Positions 57,170-64,000 of a DNA stretch of 64,000 bases are shown here, in pieces. A program made the translations under genes and the position numbers. The stretch spans positions 62,001 to 126,000 of the forward strand of contig NZ_JAJNDB010000010.1 in NCBI RefSeq assembly GCF_021026375.1, given 5' to 3'. The stretch comes from Actinomycetospora endophytica. GTDB lineage: Bacteria > Actinomycetota > Actinomycetes > Mycobacteriales > Pseudonocardiaceae. Below the pieces are notes generated by a model that did no database searches, was not told where the DNA came from, and saw nothing but the letters and a program-made list of their open reading frames with translations. Every line of letters starts with the position of its first letter. The first letter of the stretch is position 1.

Positions 57170-58246
57170 CTACTTCTGGTCGAGGCCGCCGGCGTCCACG
57201 GTGGGACGCCCGGCCGCGGTCAGGGCCTGGTTCAGGGGCCCGACATCGAACAGGCCCTTGACGTTGGTGGCGGACTTCGCCGTTCCCGCCGTCACCGCGT
57301 CCTGGGCCAGCTGCGGGAAGATCGAGGCCAGCGGATCCGGGTTGAGGCTGACCGCGGTCCACGCCCGGTCGAGGACGTTCTGCGGGAGCGGCTTGCTGCC
57401 CGAGGCACCGAGTCCGGCGTTGGCGGCGGCCTTCGCGGCGGTCGGGTCCGTGGTGCCGAGGGTCTCGGCGGCGACGAGGCCCTTGAGGAACGCGGCGACG
57501 GTGGCCGGGTGGGCCTGCACGTAGTCGGCCCGGGCGATGACGACGGTGGTGGGGAACTGCCCGTTCGGCCACAGCGTCCGCTCGTCGACGAGCTGCGTCG
57601 CGCCGGCCTGCAGTACGAACTGCGACGCGTACGGCTCCGGCAGCCACCCGCCGTCGAGCTGGCCCGTCTTGTAGGCGTCGAGCGCGCGGGCGTTGTCGAT
57701 GTTGACGACCTCGACCGCGTTCGGCCCGGTGCCGATCGGCAGGTTGTTCTGCTTGAGCCACTTCTTCAGGGCGATGTCCTGCGTGTTCGCCAGCTGCGGG
57801 GTGGCGATCTTCTTGCCCAGGAGCTGCTGCGGGGTCGTGATGCCGGGGCGCACGACGAGCTGCGCGCCGCCGGAGGTCGCGCCGGAGATCACCCGGATGC
57901 CGTCGGGGTTCTGCTTGTAGGCGTTGATCGCCGGCCCGGAGCCGATGAACCCGATGTCGATCGAGTTGCCCAGCAGCGCCGCGGTCTCCTCGGGGCCCGC
58001 GTTGAACGTCTGCGTCGCGAGCTTGGTCTGGCCGAGGTTCTGCGCGAACAGGCCGTTCTGCACCCCGATGAGTGCGCCGGCGTGGGTGATGTTCGGGAAG
58101 TAGCCGAGCCGCAGCTGGGCCGCGGGGCCCTGGTCGGCCACGGGAGCCGAGGGGGACTCGGCGGCACGGGTGCAGCCGGCGGCGAGGAGCGCGACGACGG
58201 CGAGGGCGGCGACGGCGAGCGCGCGCCACGGACGGGTTCGGGTCAC
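57170..58246 (-). CDS. ABC transporter substrate-binding lipoprotein (SsuA/TauA-like), third system
   Basis: The 358-residue lipoprotein has signal RALAVAALAVVALLAAGCTR (lipobox AAGC). The body has LRLGYFPNITHAGALIGVQN, LLGNSIDIGFIGSGPAINAY, GKKIATPQLANTQDIALKKW and TGQLDGGWLPEPYASQFVLQ, as in aliphatic sulfonate/nitrate-binding proteins. GTG 58246 is preceded by AGGAGAA; an in-frame ATG at 58321 would add a non-coding-like Arg/Pro stretch. A Cys leader on the same strand lies upstream. Confidence 0.9.
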   Translation of the reverse strand: MTRTRPWRALAVAALAVVALLAAGCTRAAESPSAPVADQGPAAQLRLGYFPNITHAGALIGVQNGLFAQNLGQTKLATQTFNAGPEETAALLGNSIDIGFIGSGPAINAYKQNPDGIRVISGATSGGAQLVVRPGITTPQQLLGKKIATPQLANTQDIALKKWLKQNNLPIGTGPNAVEVVNIDNARALDAYKTGQLDGGWLPEPYASQFVLQAGATQLVDERTLWPNGQFPTTVVIARADYVQAHPATVAAFLKGLVAAETLGTTDPTAAKAAANAGLGASGSKPLPQNVLDRAWTAVSLNPDPLASIFPQLAQDAVTAGTAKSATNVKGLFDVGPLNQALTAAGRPTVDAGGLDQK

Positions 58247-58333
58247 GGGTCGGGGTTCTCCTGGGGCGGCCCCGCGCGGGTGTCGGCGGGGTCGTGGACG
58301 GGGACGGTCATGTCCCGGCACGCGGGGGCGCGG

Positions 58334-58357
58334 GCGTCGTCAGGAGGTCGACGACGC
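58334..58357 (-). promoter_or_regulatory. Hairpin between Cys leader and third SsuABC operon
   Basis: On the minus strand GCGTCGTC and GACGACGC (plus-strand 58350-58357 and 58334-58341) pair perfectly around an 8-base loop. The hairpin begins 20 bases after the leader stop and ends about 90 bases before the GTG of the binding-protein gene. Confidence 0.5.
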
Positions 58358-58377
58358 CGGGCGCTTCCGGGCGGGCG

Positions 58378-58479
58378 TCAGGAGAACAGACAGGCGCAGC
58401 TGTACACGCGGCCGAAGTCGACGTGGCGACGGGCCACGAGGCGAACTCCGGAGGCTGGCACGAGGCCCAAGCCTGCCAT
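58378..58479 (-). CDS. Cysteine-containing leader peptide of the third SsuABC operon (33 residues)
   Basis: Minus-strand ATG 58479 gives a product ending LVARRHVDFGRVYSCACLFS, with C-A-C just before the stop. RRHVDFGR is the canonical core. A later in-frame GTG could be the true start. Its position upstream of a minus-strand importer shows that the leader follows operon direction, not strand. Confidence 0.85.
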   Translation of the reverse strand: MAGLGLVPASGVRLVARRHVDFGRVYSCACLFS

Positions 58480-58671
58480 GTGAGACGCCCGTCTGCCACG
58501 TTCGTGATCCGGACGACCCAGGGCGATCAGCGGGGTGACCCGCCTGCCCTCCCCGCTCCAAGATCTCGGTCCCGGGTGCGACACGCCCAAGCGGCGCCAG
58601 GACGCGCGACCAGGATCAGGATCTTCGATTTCCCGAGGGAGCCGATCGGGCCCGGATCGCGTCGTAGCCCC

Positions 58672-59598
58672 ATGAGGATCGATGCACGTGCCGCCCGCTT
58701 CCGGGACCGAATCCGCGACCAGGAGGGCGTCTTCACCGTCGCACAGGCCGACGAAGCCGGGTACTCGAGGGCGGCGATCGCGGCGAAGGTCGGACGCGGC
58801 GAGTGGGTTCCCGAGCTGTACCGAGTGCTCCGAGCCGCCGACCACCCGTCCACCCCGCGCACCCGCATCCGGGCCGCGATGCTCTCGCTCGGCCCGGACG
58901 CGACGCTGGTCGGAGGTTCGGCCGCGTACTGGTGGCGGATGATCGACATCCCGCCGGACGAGGTCGAGCTCGCCATGCCCCACCAGCACCGTCCACGCCC
59001 CCGACCCGGGGTTCGGATTCTCCGACGGGCGGTGGCTACCGAGGATCGCGTCGTCCTCGACGGCCTGGCGGTGAGCACCAGGCCGACGACGGTGCTCGCC
59101 GCTGCGGCGGACCTCGACCTCATTGCCGGTGCCCGGCTGATGGACCGCGTGCTGGGCAAGGGGACCGTGACCCTCGAGCAGCTGCGCGGCGCCCAGACCC
59201 GAACCGCAGGTCGGCGAGGCACGGAGACGGTCCGGAGGCTCCTGGTACTCGCCGGCGGAGGTGCGCGATCCGAGGCCGAGCGGACCGCTCACCACGCGCT
59301 GCGCGGAGGCGGGATGGACGGATGGGTGGCCGATCACGAGGTCCGGCTGAGTGGCTACGGACTCGCGGTGCTCGATCTGGCGTTCATCGCCCTGCGGGTG
59401 CTCGTCGAGATCGACGGATGGGCATACCACCGTGACCTGCGCGCGTTCCTCCGCGACTCCGCTCGACAGAACGCGCTGGTGCTCGACGGCTGGGTGGTCA
59501 TCCGCACGAACTGGTACGAGCTGACGCAGAATCCCGAGCAGTTCGTCCGCAACGTCAGCGAGGCGCTCATCGCTCAGAGAACGGTCATGAAGATCTGA
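58672..59598 (+). CDS. AbiEi-like HTH/antitoxin-domain protein with C-terminal DUF559 (Vsr-like) domain
   Basis: The 308-residue protein has an N-terminal winged-helix pattern (FRDRIRDQEGVFTVAQADEA, YSRAAIAAKVGRGEWVPELY), a middle AbiEi-like part (TLVGGSAAYWWRM), and a C-terminal DUF559/very-short-patch-repair-like nuclease fold (VLDLAFIALRVLVEIDGWAY, HRDLRAFLRDSARQNALVLD, GWVVIRTNWYEL). Such solitary proteins are abundant in actinobacteria. No toxin partner is adjacent, so a classical toxin-antitoxin role is doubtful. ATG 58672. Confidence 0.82.
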   Translation: MRIDARAARFRDRIRDQEGVFTVAQADEAGYSRAAIAAKVGRGEWVPELYRVLRAADHPSTPRTRIRAAMLSLGPDATLVGGSAAYWWRMIDIPPDEVELAMPHQHRPRPRPGVRILRRAVATEDRVVLDGLAVSTRPTTVLAAAADLDLIAGARLMDRVLGKGTVTLEQLRGAQTRTAGRRGTETVRRLLVLAGGGARSEAERTAHHALRGGGMDGWVADHEVRLSGYGLAVLDLAFIALRVLVEIDGWAYHRDLRAFLRDSARQNALVLDGWVVIRTNWYELTQNPEQFVRNVSEALIAQRTVMKI

Positions 59599-59599
59599 G

Positions 59600-60541
59600 T
59601 CAGGCGAAGCAGGTCAGCGGGCCCCCGTGGTAGGTGACCATGTCGTCGAGCGCGCTGAACACGTCGATCGACCCGCCCCGCTCCAGGCCGTCGAGCTCGG
59701 CGTATGCCCGGTGGAGGTTCCCGACGATGCGCTCGGCGTCGGGCCAGTCGGTGAACCGGCCGAGGTCGGTGTCGCGCGCGGCCTGCAGCGGGCTGACCCC
59801 GGCTTCCCGGCCCCGAGCGGCCACGTCGAGCACGAACCGCAGGTAGTCCAGCGTCGCGTCGACCGGCGCGCGGTCGTGGAACACCGGGCCGTGACCGGGC
59901 ACGATCGTCTGCGCGTCCAGCGGCGCCAGGACGTTCTCGAGTACGTCGACCGCCCCGGTCACCGAGCCCATGAGCAGGAACGGGGTGCCCCCGTTGAAGA
60001 CCAGGTCGCCGCAGAACAGGGTCGAGCGCTCGGGGAACCAGACGATCGAGTCGTTGGTGGTGTGGGCGGGGGTGCCGACGTGGATCACCTCACCGCGCAG
60101 GTCCCCGGCGTGGATCGCGACGCGGTCGGTGAAGGTCAGGAACGGCGGGTCGAGCGGCAGATCGCCCCAGTCCGGGTTCTGCCAATAGGGCAGCTCGCGG
60201 GCCGGGCCGAACGCGATGGCCTCGGCGCGCGCCTTCTCGTGCGCGACGACGGTGGCGCCCGAGAACAGGACGTTGCCGAAGGTGTGGTCGCCGTGGTGAT
60301 GGGTGTTGATCAGCGTGCGGACGGGCGCGGAGCTGACCGTGGCGATGGTGTCGAGGAAGGCACGGGTGCGCCGCTCCGTCGAGCACGCGTCGACGGCGAT
60401 CACGCCCTGCGGCCCGACGACGAAGCCGGTGTTGTTGATCCACCACGTCCCGTCGGGCTGGACGTAGGCGTGGATGCCGTCGGAGACCTCCTCGAGCCGG
60501 GGCGGGCCGGGCTCGGTGATGTCGTCGTGGCGGGCGCTCAT
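59600..60541 (-). CDS. MBL-fold metallo-hydrolase
   Basis: The 313-residue protein has the metal motif LINTHHHGDHTFGNVLFSGA (HxHxDH variant HHHGDH), then GEVIHVGTPAHTTNDSIVWF, LFCGDLVFNGGTPFLL and IVPGHGPVFHDR. These provide the ligands of a two-metal beta-lactamase-like hydrolase, perhaps a thioesterase/lactonase in the acyl-CoA operon. Its ATG overlaps the stop of the TetR gene (4 bp). Confidence 0.88.
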   Translation of the reverse strand: MSARHDDITEPGPPRLEEVSDGIHAYVQPDGTWWINNTGFVVGPQGVIAVDACSTERRTRAFLDTIATVSSAPVRTLINTHHHGDHTFGNVLFSGATVVAHEKARAEAIAFGPARELPYWQNPDWGDLPLDPPFLTFTDRVAIHAGDLRGEVIHVGTPAHTTNDSIVWFPERSTLFCGDLVFNGGTPFLLMGSVTGAVDVLENVLAPLDAQTIVPGHGPVFHDRAPVDATLDYLRFVLDVAARGREAGVSPLQAARDTDLGRFTDWPDAERIVGNLHRAYAELDGLERGGSIDVFSALDDMVTYHGGPLTCFA

Positions 60542-61203
60542 GACGGGACCTCCCCTGCGGTTCCCCCACGCCGCAGACCACCGAGGACCGTCGCCGCGTA
60601 GGCCGCGCCGATCTCCCGGGCGGGGACCGACGACGTCTCGGGATGGAACCACCGGTTCGACCAGGCGACCATCCCGATGATCCCGTAGGCGACGACCCAC
60701 GGCTGGGTCTCGGTGCGGAACGACCCGTCCGCCACGCCGTCCTCGACGATCGCGACGACGACGTTCTCGTAGCGCTTGTTGAACCGCGCCATGGTGCGCG
60801 ACCACTGCGAGCGCGATGCGAGCGCGCCGAGGTCCTCCTGGATGTAGAGGTAGAGGTACGGGTAGTTGTCCGCGTAGGACACCATCAGCTCGGTGATCAG
60901 GGTCCGGAGCTTCTCCTCGGCGTTCCCCGGCCCGGCGAGGAGCTCCTCGGCGCGCAGGCAGTTGCGCTCCACGGCGTCGCCGACGGCCTGGTGGAAGAGC
61001 TCCTCCTTGCTGCCGACGTAGTAGTAGATCGTCGCGCGGTCCAGACCCATCGCCTCGGCGATGTCGCCGATCTTGGTGCCGCGGAAGCCGTTGCGCTTGA
61101 AGACCTCGCCGGCCGCCTTGAGGATCTCGACCCGACGTTCCTGGTAGGCGGCTCCGCCCTCGTCGCGCGCGGCGGCGCGGCGCCTGCCGATGCCGCTGGT
61201 CAT
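60538..61203 (-). CDS. TetR family transcriptional regulator of the acyl-CoA operon
   Basis: The 221-residue protein has HTH FRGTKIGDIAEAMGLDRATI followed by YYYVGSKEELFHQAVGDAV, and a helical effector domain. Regulators of this type (FadR/KstR2-like) respond to acyl-CoA. It sits inside the operon between ligase and hydrolase. The perfect palindrome at 63978-63993 upstream of the first gene is a candidate binding site. ATG 61203 is chosen by family length. Confidence 0.88.
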   Translation of the reverse strand: MTSGIGRRRAAARDEGGAAYQERRVEILKAAGEVFKRNGFRGTKIGDIAEAMGLDRATIYYYVGSKEELFHQAVGDAVERNCLRAEELLAGPGNAEEKLRTLITELMVSYADNYPYLYLYIQEDLGALASRSQWSRTMARFNKRYENVVVAIVEDGVADGSFRTETQPWVVAYGIIGMVAWSNRWFHPETSSVPAREIGAAYAATVLGGLRRGGTAGEVPS

Positions 61204-61219
61204 CGCAGTCGGTCTCCCC

Positions 61220-62755
61220 TCAACCCCAGTACGGCGCCCTGAGCTCGCGCTTGAGCACCTTGCCCGCCGCGTTGCGCGGCAGGGCTTCGACGACGTCGAT
61301 CGACGTCGGACATTTGTAGCGCGCCAGCCGTTCCCGGACCCGCTCGAGGACCGCTGCCGGCTCGATCGTCGCATCCGGGGCGGGCACGACGACCGCCTTG
61401 ACCGTCTCGCCCCACCGCGGGGACGGCACCCCGATGACGGCGACGTCGGCGATCGTCGGGTCCGCCGCCAGCGCGTTCTCGACCTCGGCGGGATAGATGT
61501 TCTCGCCGCCCGAGATGATGAGGTCCTTGATCCGGTCGTGGAGGTAGAGGTAGCCCTCGGCGTCGCGGTAGGCGGCGTCGCCGGTGCGCAGCCAGCCCCC
61601 GTCGGTCAGGGTCGCGGCGGTCTCCTCGGGGCGGTTCCAGTAGCCCGGCGTGTTCTGGCCCGAGCGGACGCGGATCTCGCCGACCTCGCCCGGGCCGACC
61701 GACTGCTCGCTCACCGGGTCGACGACGTCGACCTCGAGCCACGGCAGCGGGCGACCCACCGAGCGCAGGAGGTGCGCCCGCGGTCCGCCGGGGTCGTGCT
61801 CGTCGGGGGCCAGGGTCACGACGGTGCCCGCGGTCTCGGTCATGCCGTAGACCGCCATGAACCCGCAGCCCAGCGCGTCGATGGCCCGTCGCAGCAGCGC
61901 CTCGGTCATCGGGGCGCCGCCGTACGCGATGCGCTGCAGGCTCGTCAGGTCGGCCTCGCCGATGCGCGGGGCGGTGAGCAGCGCGCCGATGACCGCCGGA
62001 ACCGCGAACGCGTGGGTCACGCGGTGGCGCTCGATCTGCTCGAGCAGGTGCGCCGGCGAGAGGTCGGACAGCAGGATCGTGTGCCCGCCCTGCCCGAGGG
62101 CCGTCAGCCCATAGCCGACCCCGCCGATGTGGAACAGTGGCGACGGCACGAGGTTCACCGAGTCCGGGCCCATCGCGTAGAACTCACGGCCCATCCGCGG
62201 GGTGAAGGCCAGGTTCGCGTGCGTCAGCCGGGCGCCTTTCGGGGCGCCGGTGGTGCCGGAGCTGTAGAGCTGGAGCACGACGTCGTCGGGGGTGGCTTCG
62301 TGGTCCGGCGGCTCGTTGTCGGGCGCGTCCGCGAGCCAGGGTTCGTAGTCGGTCTCGAGGACGATCGTCCGGGCATCGTGGTCGTCCGGGATCAGCGCCA
62401 GATGCTCCTGCCCGGCGACGAGCAGCCGCGGGTCGGCGTCGGTGAGGATCGTTTCGAGCTCCGGACCGGCGAGGCGCCAGTTCAGCGCGACGAGCACGAC
62501 ACCGGCCCGGGCGGCCCCGAACAGCAGTTCCTGGAACTCGGGGGTGTTGCGCAGCAGCACGGCGAGCCGGTCGCCGGGGACGAGACCCGTCGTCGTGAGG
62601 ACGTGGGCCACCTGGTTCGCGCGGCGGTCCAGCTCCCCGAAGGTGACGGTGCGGTCGTCGAGGGTGATCGCGGGGCGGTCGGTGCCCAGCGCCGTGACCC
62701 GGGTGAGCAGGTCGCCGAGGGAGGCGTCCATGACGGGCGCCGCGGGTGCGGTCAT
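61220..62755 (-). CDS. AMP-dependent acyl-CoA synthetase/ligase
   Basis: The 511-residue protein has the P-loop LQLYSSGTTGAPKGARLTHA, YGMTETAGTVV, GEVGEIRVRSGQNTPGYWN, GDAAYRDAEGYLYLHDRIKD and the C-terminal catalytic lysine in NAAGKVLKREL. It activates a carboxylic acid with ATP and CoA, giving the substrate of the adjoining dehydrogenase. The acid is unknown; fatty or aromatic acids are possible. Confidence 0.92.
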   Translation of the reverse strand: MTAPAAPVMDASLGDLLTRVTALGTDRPAITLDDRTVTFGELDRRANQVAHVLTTTGLVPGDRLAVLLRNTPEFQELLFGAARAGVVLVALNWRLAGPELETILTDADPRLLVAGQEHLALIPDDHDARTIVLETDYEPWLADAPDNEPPDHEATPDDVVLQLYSSGTTGAPKGARLTHANLAFTPRMGREFYAMGPDSVNLVPSPLFHIGGVGYGLTALGQGGHTILLSDLSPAHLLEQIERHRVTHAFAVPAVIGALLTAPRIGEADLTSLQRIAYGGAPMTEALLRRAIDALGCGFMAVYGMTETAGTVVTLAPDEHDPGGPRAHLLRSVGRPLPWLEVDVVDPVSEQSVGPGEVGEIRVRSGQNTPGYWNRPEETAATLTDGGWLRTGDAAYRDAEGYLYLHDRIKDLIISGGENIYPAEVENALAADPTIADVAVIGVPSPRWGETVKAVVVPAPDATIEPAAVLERVRERLARYKCPTSIDVVEALPRNAAGKVLKRELRAPYWG

Positions 62756-62768
62756 GACGGCGGCTCTT

Positions 62769-63959
62769 CTAGTAGCTCTTCGGGAGGCCCAGGTTGTGCT
62801 GGGCGACGTGGTTGAGGACCATCTCCCGGCTCACCGGGGCGGTGCGGAACATCCGCGCGGCGAACCACAGGTCGGACAGGCCGTACTCGTTCGACAGCCC
62901 GTTCCCGCCGTGGGTCTGGATCGCCTGGTCGACGGCCTTGGCGACCGCCTCCCCCGCCGCGTACTTCGCGACGGTGGACGCGCTGCCGGTGGCCGCCGGG
63001 TCGGCTCCCGCGTCGGTGAGCTGGGCGGCGTGCATCGTCATGAGCCGGGCCAGCTGGACCTCGACGAAGCACGCGGCCAGCGGGTGCGCGATGCCCTGGT
63101 GCGCGCCGATCGGCGTGGACCACACGCTGCGGTCGGTGGCGTAGCGCGCGGCGCGGGCCAGGGCGTAGCGGGCGATGCCGTTGGCCTGCGCGGCCGCCGT
63201 CACGCGCTCCGGGTTGAGGCCGGCGAACACCTGTCGAAGGCCCGCCCCCTCGACCCCGATGAGGTCGTCGCGGGTGACGGCGACGTCGTCGAAGAACGTC
63301 GTGAACTGGTTCTCCGGGATCTGCAGCGACGAGTCGATCTGCTGGAAGCTCAAGCCGGGCGCGTCGGTGGGGACGAGGAACATCGAGATCGGGTGGCGTC
63401 CCTGCGGGCCGGGCTCGGACCCGCGCGCGACGACGATGACGGCGTCCGCGTCGTCGATGCCCGAGGTCCAGTACTTCTGTCCGCGCAGCCGCCAGGTGTC
63501 CGGGCCGTCGGCGTGCGCCGTCGTCGTGATGTTGTGGGTGTTGGTCCCCGCGTCCGGCTCGGTGATGGCGAAGGCGATCCGCTTCGTGCCGTCCGCGATC
63601 CCGGCCAGCCAGGTGTCCTTCTGCTCCGGGGTGGCGTGCGCGGTGAGCAGCGAGCCCGCGATGGCCGGCGAGATGACCAGCATGAACATCGGGCAGCCCT
63701 GGGCCGCGGTCTCCTCGATGACGATCGCCAGGTCGGTCAGGCCACCGCCCCCGCCGCCGTACTCCTCGGGCAGGTGCACCCCGAGGTAGCCGGCGCGGCC
63801 CATCTCGGCCCAGAGCTCGTCGGGCCGCGCGCCGCGGCGGGTCACGTCCTGGAAGTAGCGGCGTCCGTAGCTGCCGACCAGCTTGGCCACGCTCTCGCGC
63901 AGGGCCCGGCGCTCGTCGGTGTCGACGAGCAGGTCGTCCCGGACGATTCCGTCGGCCAC
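62769..63959 (-). CDS. Acyl-CoA dehydrogenase
   Basis: The 396-residue protein (GTG start) has the fold LWAEMGRAGYLGVHLPEEYG, IADGTKRIAFAITEPDAGTN, TWRLRGQKYWTSGIDDADAV and QTHGGNGLSNEYGLSDLWFA near the end. It oxidises an acyl-CoA to the enoyl-CoA with FAD. First gene of a four-gene minus-strand operon (dehydrogenase, ligase, TetR, metallo-hydrolase). Confidence 0.93.
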   Translation of the reverse strand: MADGIVRDDLLVDTDERRALRESVAKLVGSYGRRYFQDVTRRGARPDELWAEMGRAGYLGVHLPEEYGGGGGGLTDLAIVIEETAAQGCPMFMLVISPAIAGSLLTAHATPEQKDTWLAGIADGTKRIAFAITEPDAGTNTHNITTTAHADGPDTWRLRGQKYWTSGIDDADAVIVVARGSEPGPQGRHPISMFLVPTDAPGLSFQQIDSSLQIPENQFTTFFDDVAVTRDDLIGVEGAGLRQVFAGLNPERVTAAAQANGIARYALARAARYATDRSVWSTPIGAHQGIAHPLAACFVEVQLARLMTMHAAQLTDAGADPAATGSASTVAKYAAGEAVAKAVDQAIQTHGGNGLSNEYGLSDLWFAARMFRTAPVSREMVLNHVAQHNLGLPKSY

Positions 63960-63977
63960 GTCGCCTCCTGTCGGCCA

Positions 63978-63993
63978 TCAACAGTGATGTTGA
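63978..63993. promoter_or_regulatory. Perfect palindromic operator upstream of the acyl-CoA operon
   Basis: TCAACAGTGATGTTGA is an inverted repeat of TCAACA and TGTTGA with a 4-bp spacer, 19 bp upstream of the acyl-CoA dehydrogenase start. Size and position suit a TetR-family dimer such as the product of 60538-61203. Confidence 0.7.
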
Positions 63994-64000
63994 CGCTAGA

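Noticed and set aside
58672..59598. Complete type IV toxin-antitoxin system
   Set aside because: Only an AbiEi-like/DUF559 protein is present. No AbiEii-type nucleotidyltransferase gene adjoins it.
1..64000. tRNA, rRNA, CRISPR, prophage or integrase genes
   Set aside because: Reading both strands by eye, I found no convincing cloverleaf, rRNA segment, repeat-spacer array or phage/integrase protein. A tRNA scan was not possible.

Overview
The window is very GC-rich DNA with many GTG starts, dense ATGA/GTGA stop-start overlaps and strong third-position G/C bias. Together with a mycothiol-type enzyme family, an Arr-type rifamycin ADP-ribosyltransferase, a SirA-type ferredoxin-sulfite reductase and WXG100-like proteins, this points to an actinobacterium, most likely in or near the Pseudonocardiales (Pseudonocardia/Actinomycetospora-like). 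The assignment is inferred from gene content, not from a database search.

Layout. 0-8 kb: assorted genes (TetR, O-methyltransferase, arr, SEC-C and DinB proteins, a WXG100-like pair with a possible toxin, a patch of decayed lower-GC DNA, a small secreted protein), ending in a nested palindrome before hemW. 9.4-14.5 kb: assimilatory sulfate reduction operon sirA - zinc ribbon - cysH - cysD - cysN. 14.5-18.5 kb: hydrolase, HAD enzyme, quinone oxidoreductase with its divergent TetR, and a carbonic anhydrase-like protein lacking the usual Asp/Arg dyad. 18.7-28.2 kb: organosulfur genes (SsuD-like monooxygenase, transporter, SfnB/DszC-like oxidoreductase, msrA, acetyltransferase, two NtaA/SnaA/DszA-like monooxygenases, a cystathionine beta-synthase-like enzyme). 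28.2-35 kb: two DUF6777 membrane-anchored paralogs around an AraC/MFS pair, then an RTX-like secreted protein. 35-42.8 kb: transporters, a nitroreductase and a duplicated small-protein module. 42.9-58.5 kb: three sulfonate/taurine-type ABC importers, SsuD, OsmC, a tandem pair of flavoprotein + 2x[4Fe-4S] ferredoxin genes, and another luciferase-like monooxygenase. 58.6-64 kb: an AbiEi/DUF559 protein and an acyl-CoA catabolic operon (acyl-CoA dehydrogenase, acyl-CoA ligase, TetR, metallo-hydrolase).

Two signals tie the window together. (1) Nine very short ORFs on both strands encode 23-33 residue peptides with the core R-x-H-V-D-[LF]-x-R followed by one or more Cys just before the stop. Each sits just upstream of a sulfur or thiol operon: sulfate reduction, SsuD, the SsuABC importers, OsmC, a transporter, and a mycothiol-type enzyme. 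They resemble the cysteine-responsive attenuator peptides known from actinobacteria, and several are followed by GC-rich hairpins. They effectively mark a cysteine regulon and bring genes of unknown function into it. (2) Six full ~75-bp palindromes (TAGGTGCGC...GTGAGCA...TGCTCAC...GCGCACCTA), plus one shortened copy and one solo arm, sit at gene 3' ends and supply the stop codons, sometimes for both convergent genes.

The least-described elements are the leader-controlled duplicated module at 39.3-41.9 kb (each half: leader, ~115-residue paralog, overlapping partner gene) and the importer-linked tandem flavoprotein/ferredoxin operon at 47.6-54.3 kb.
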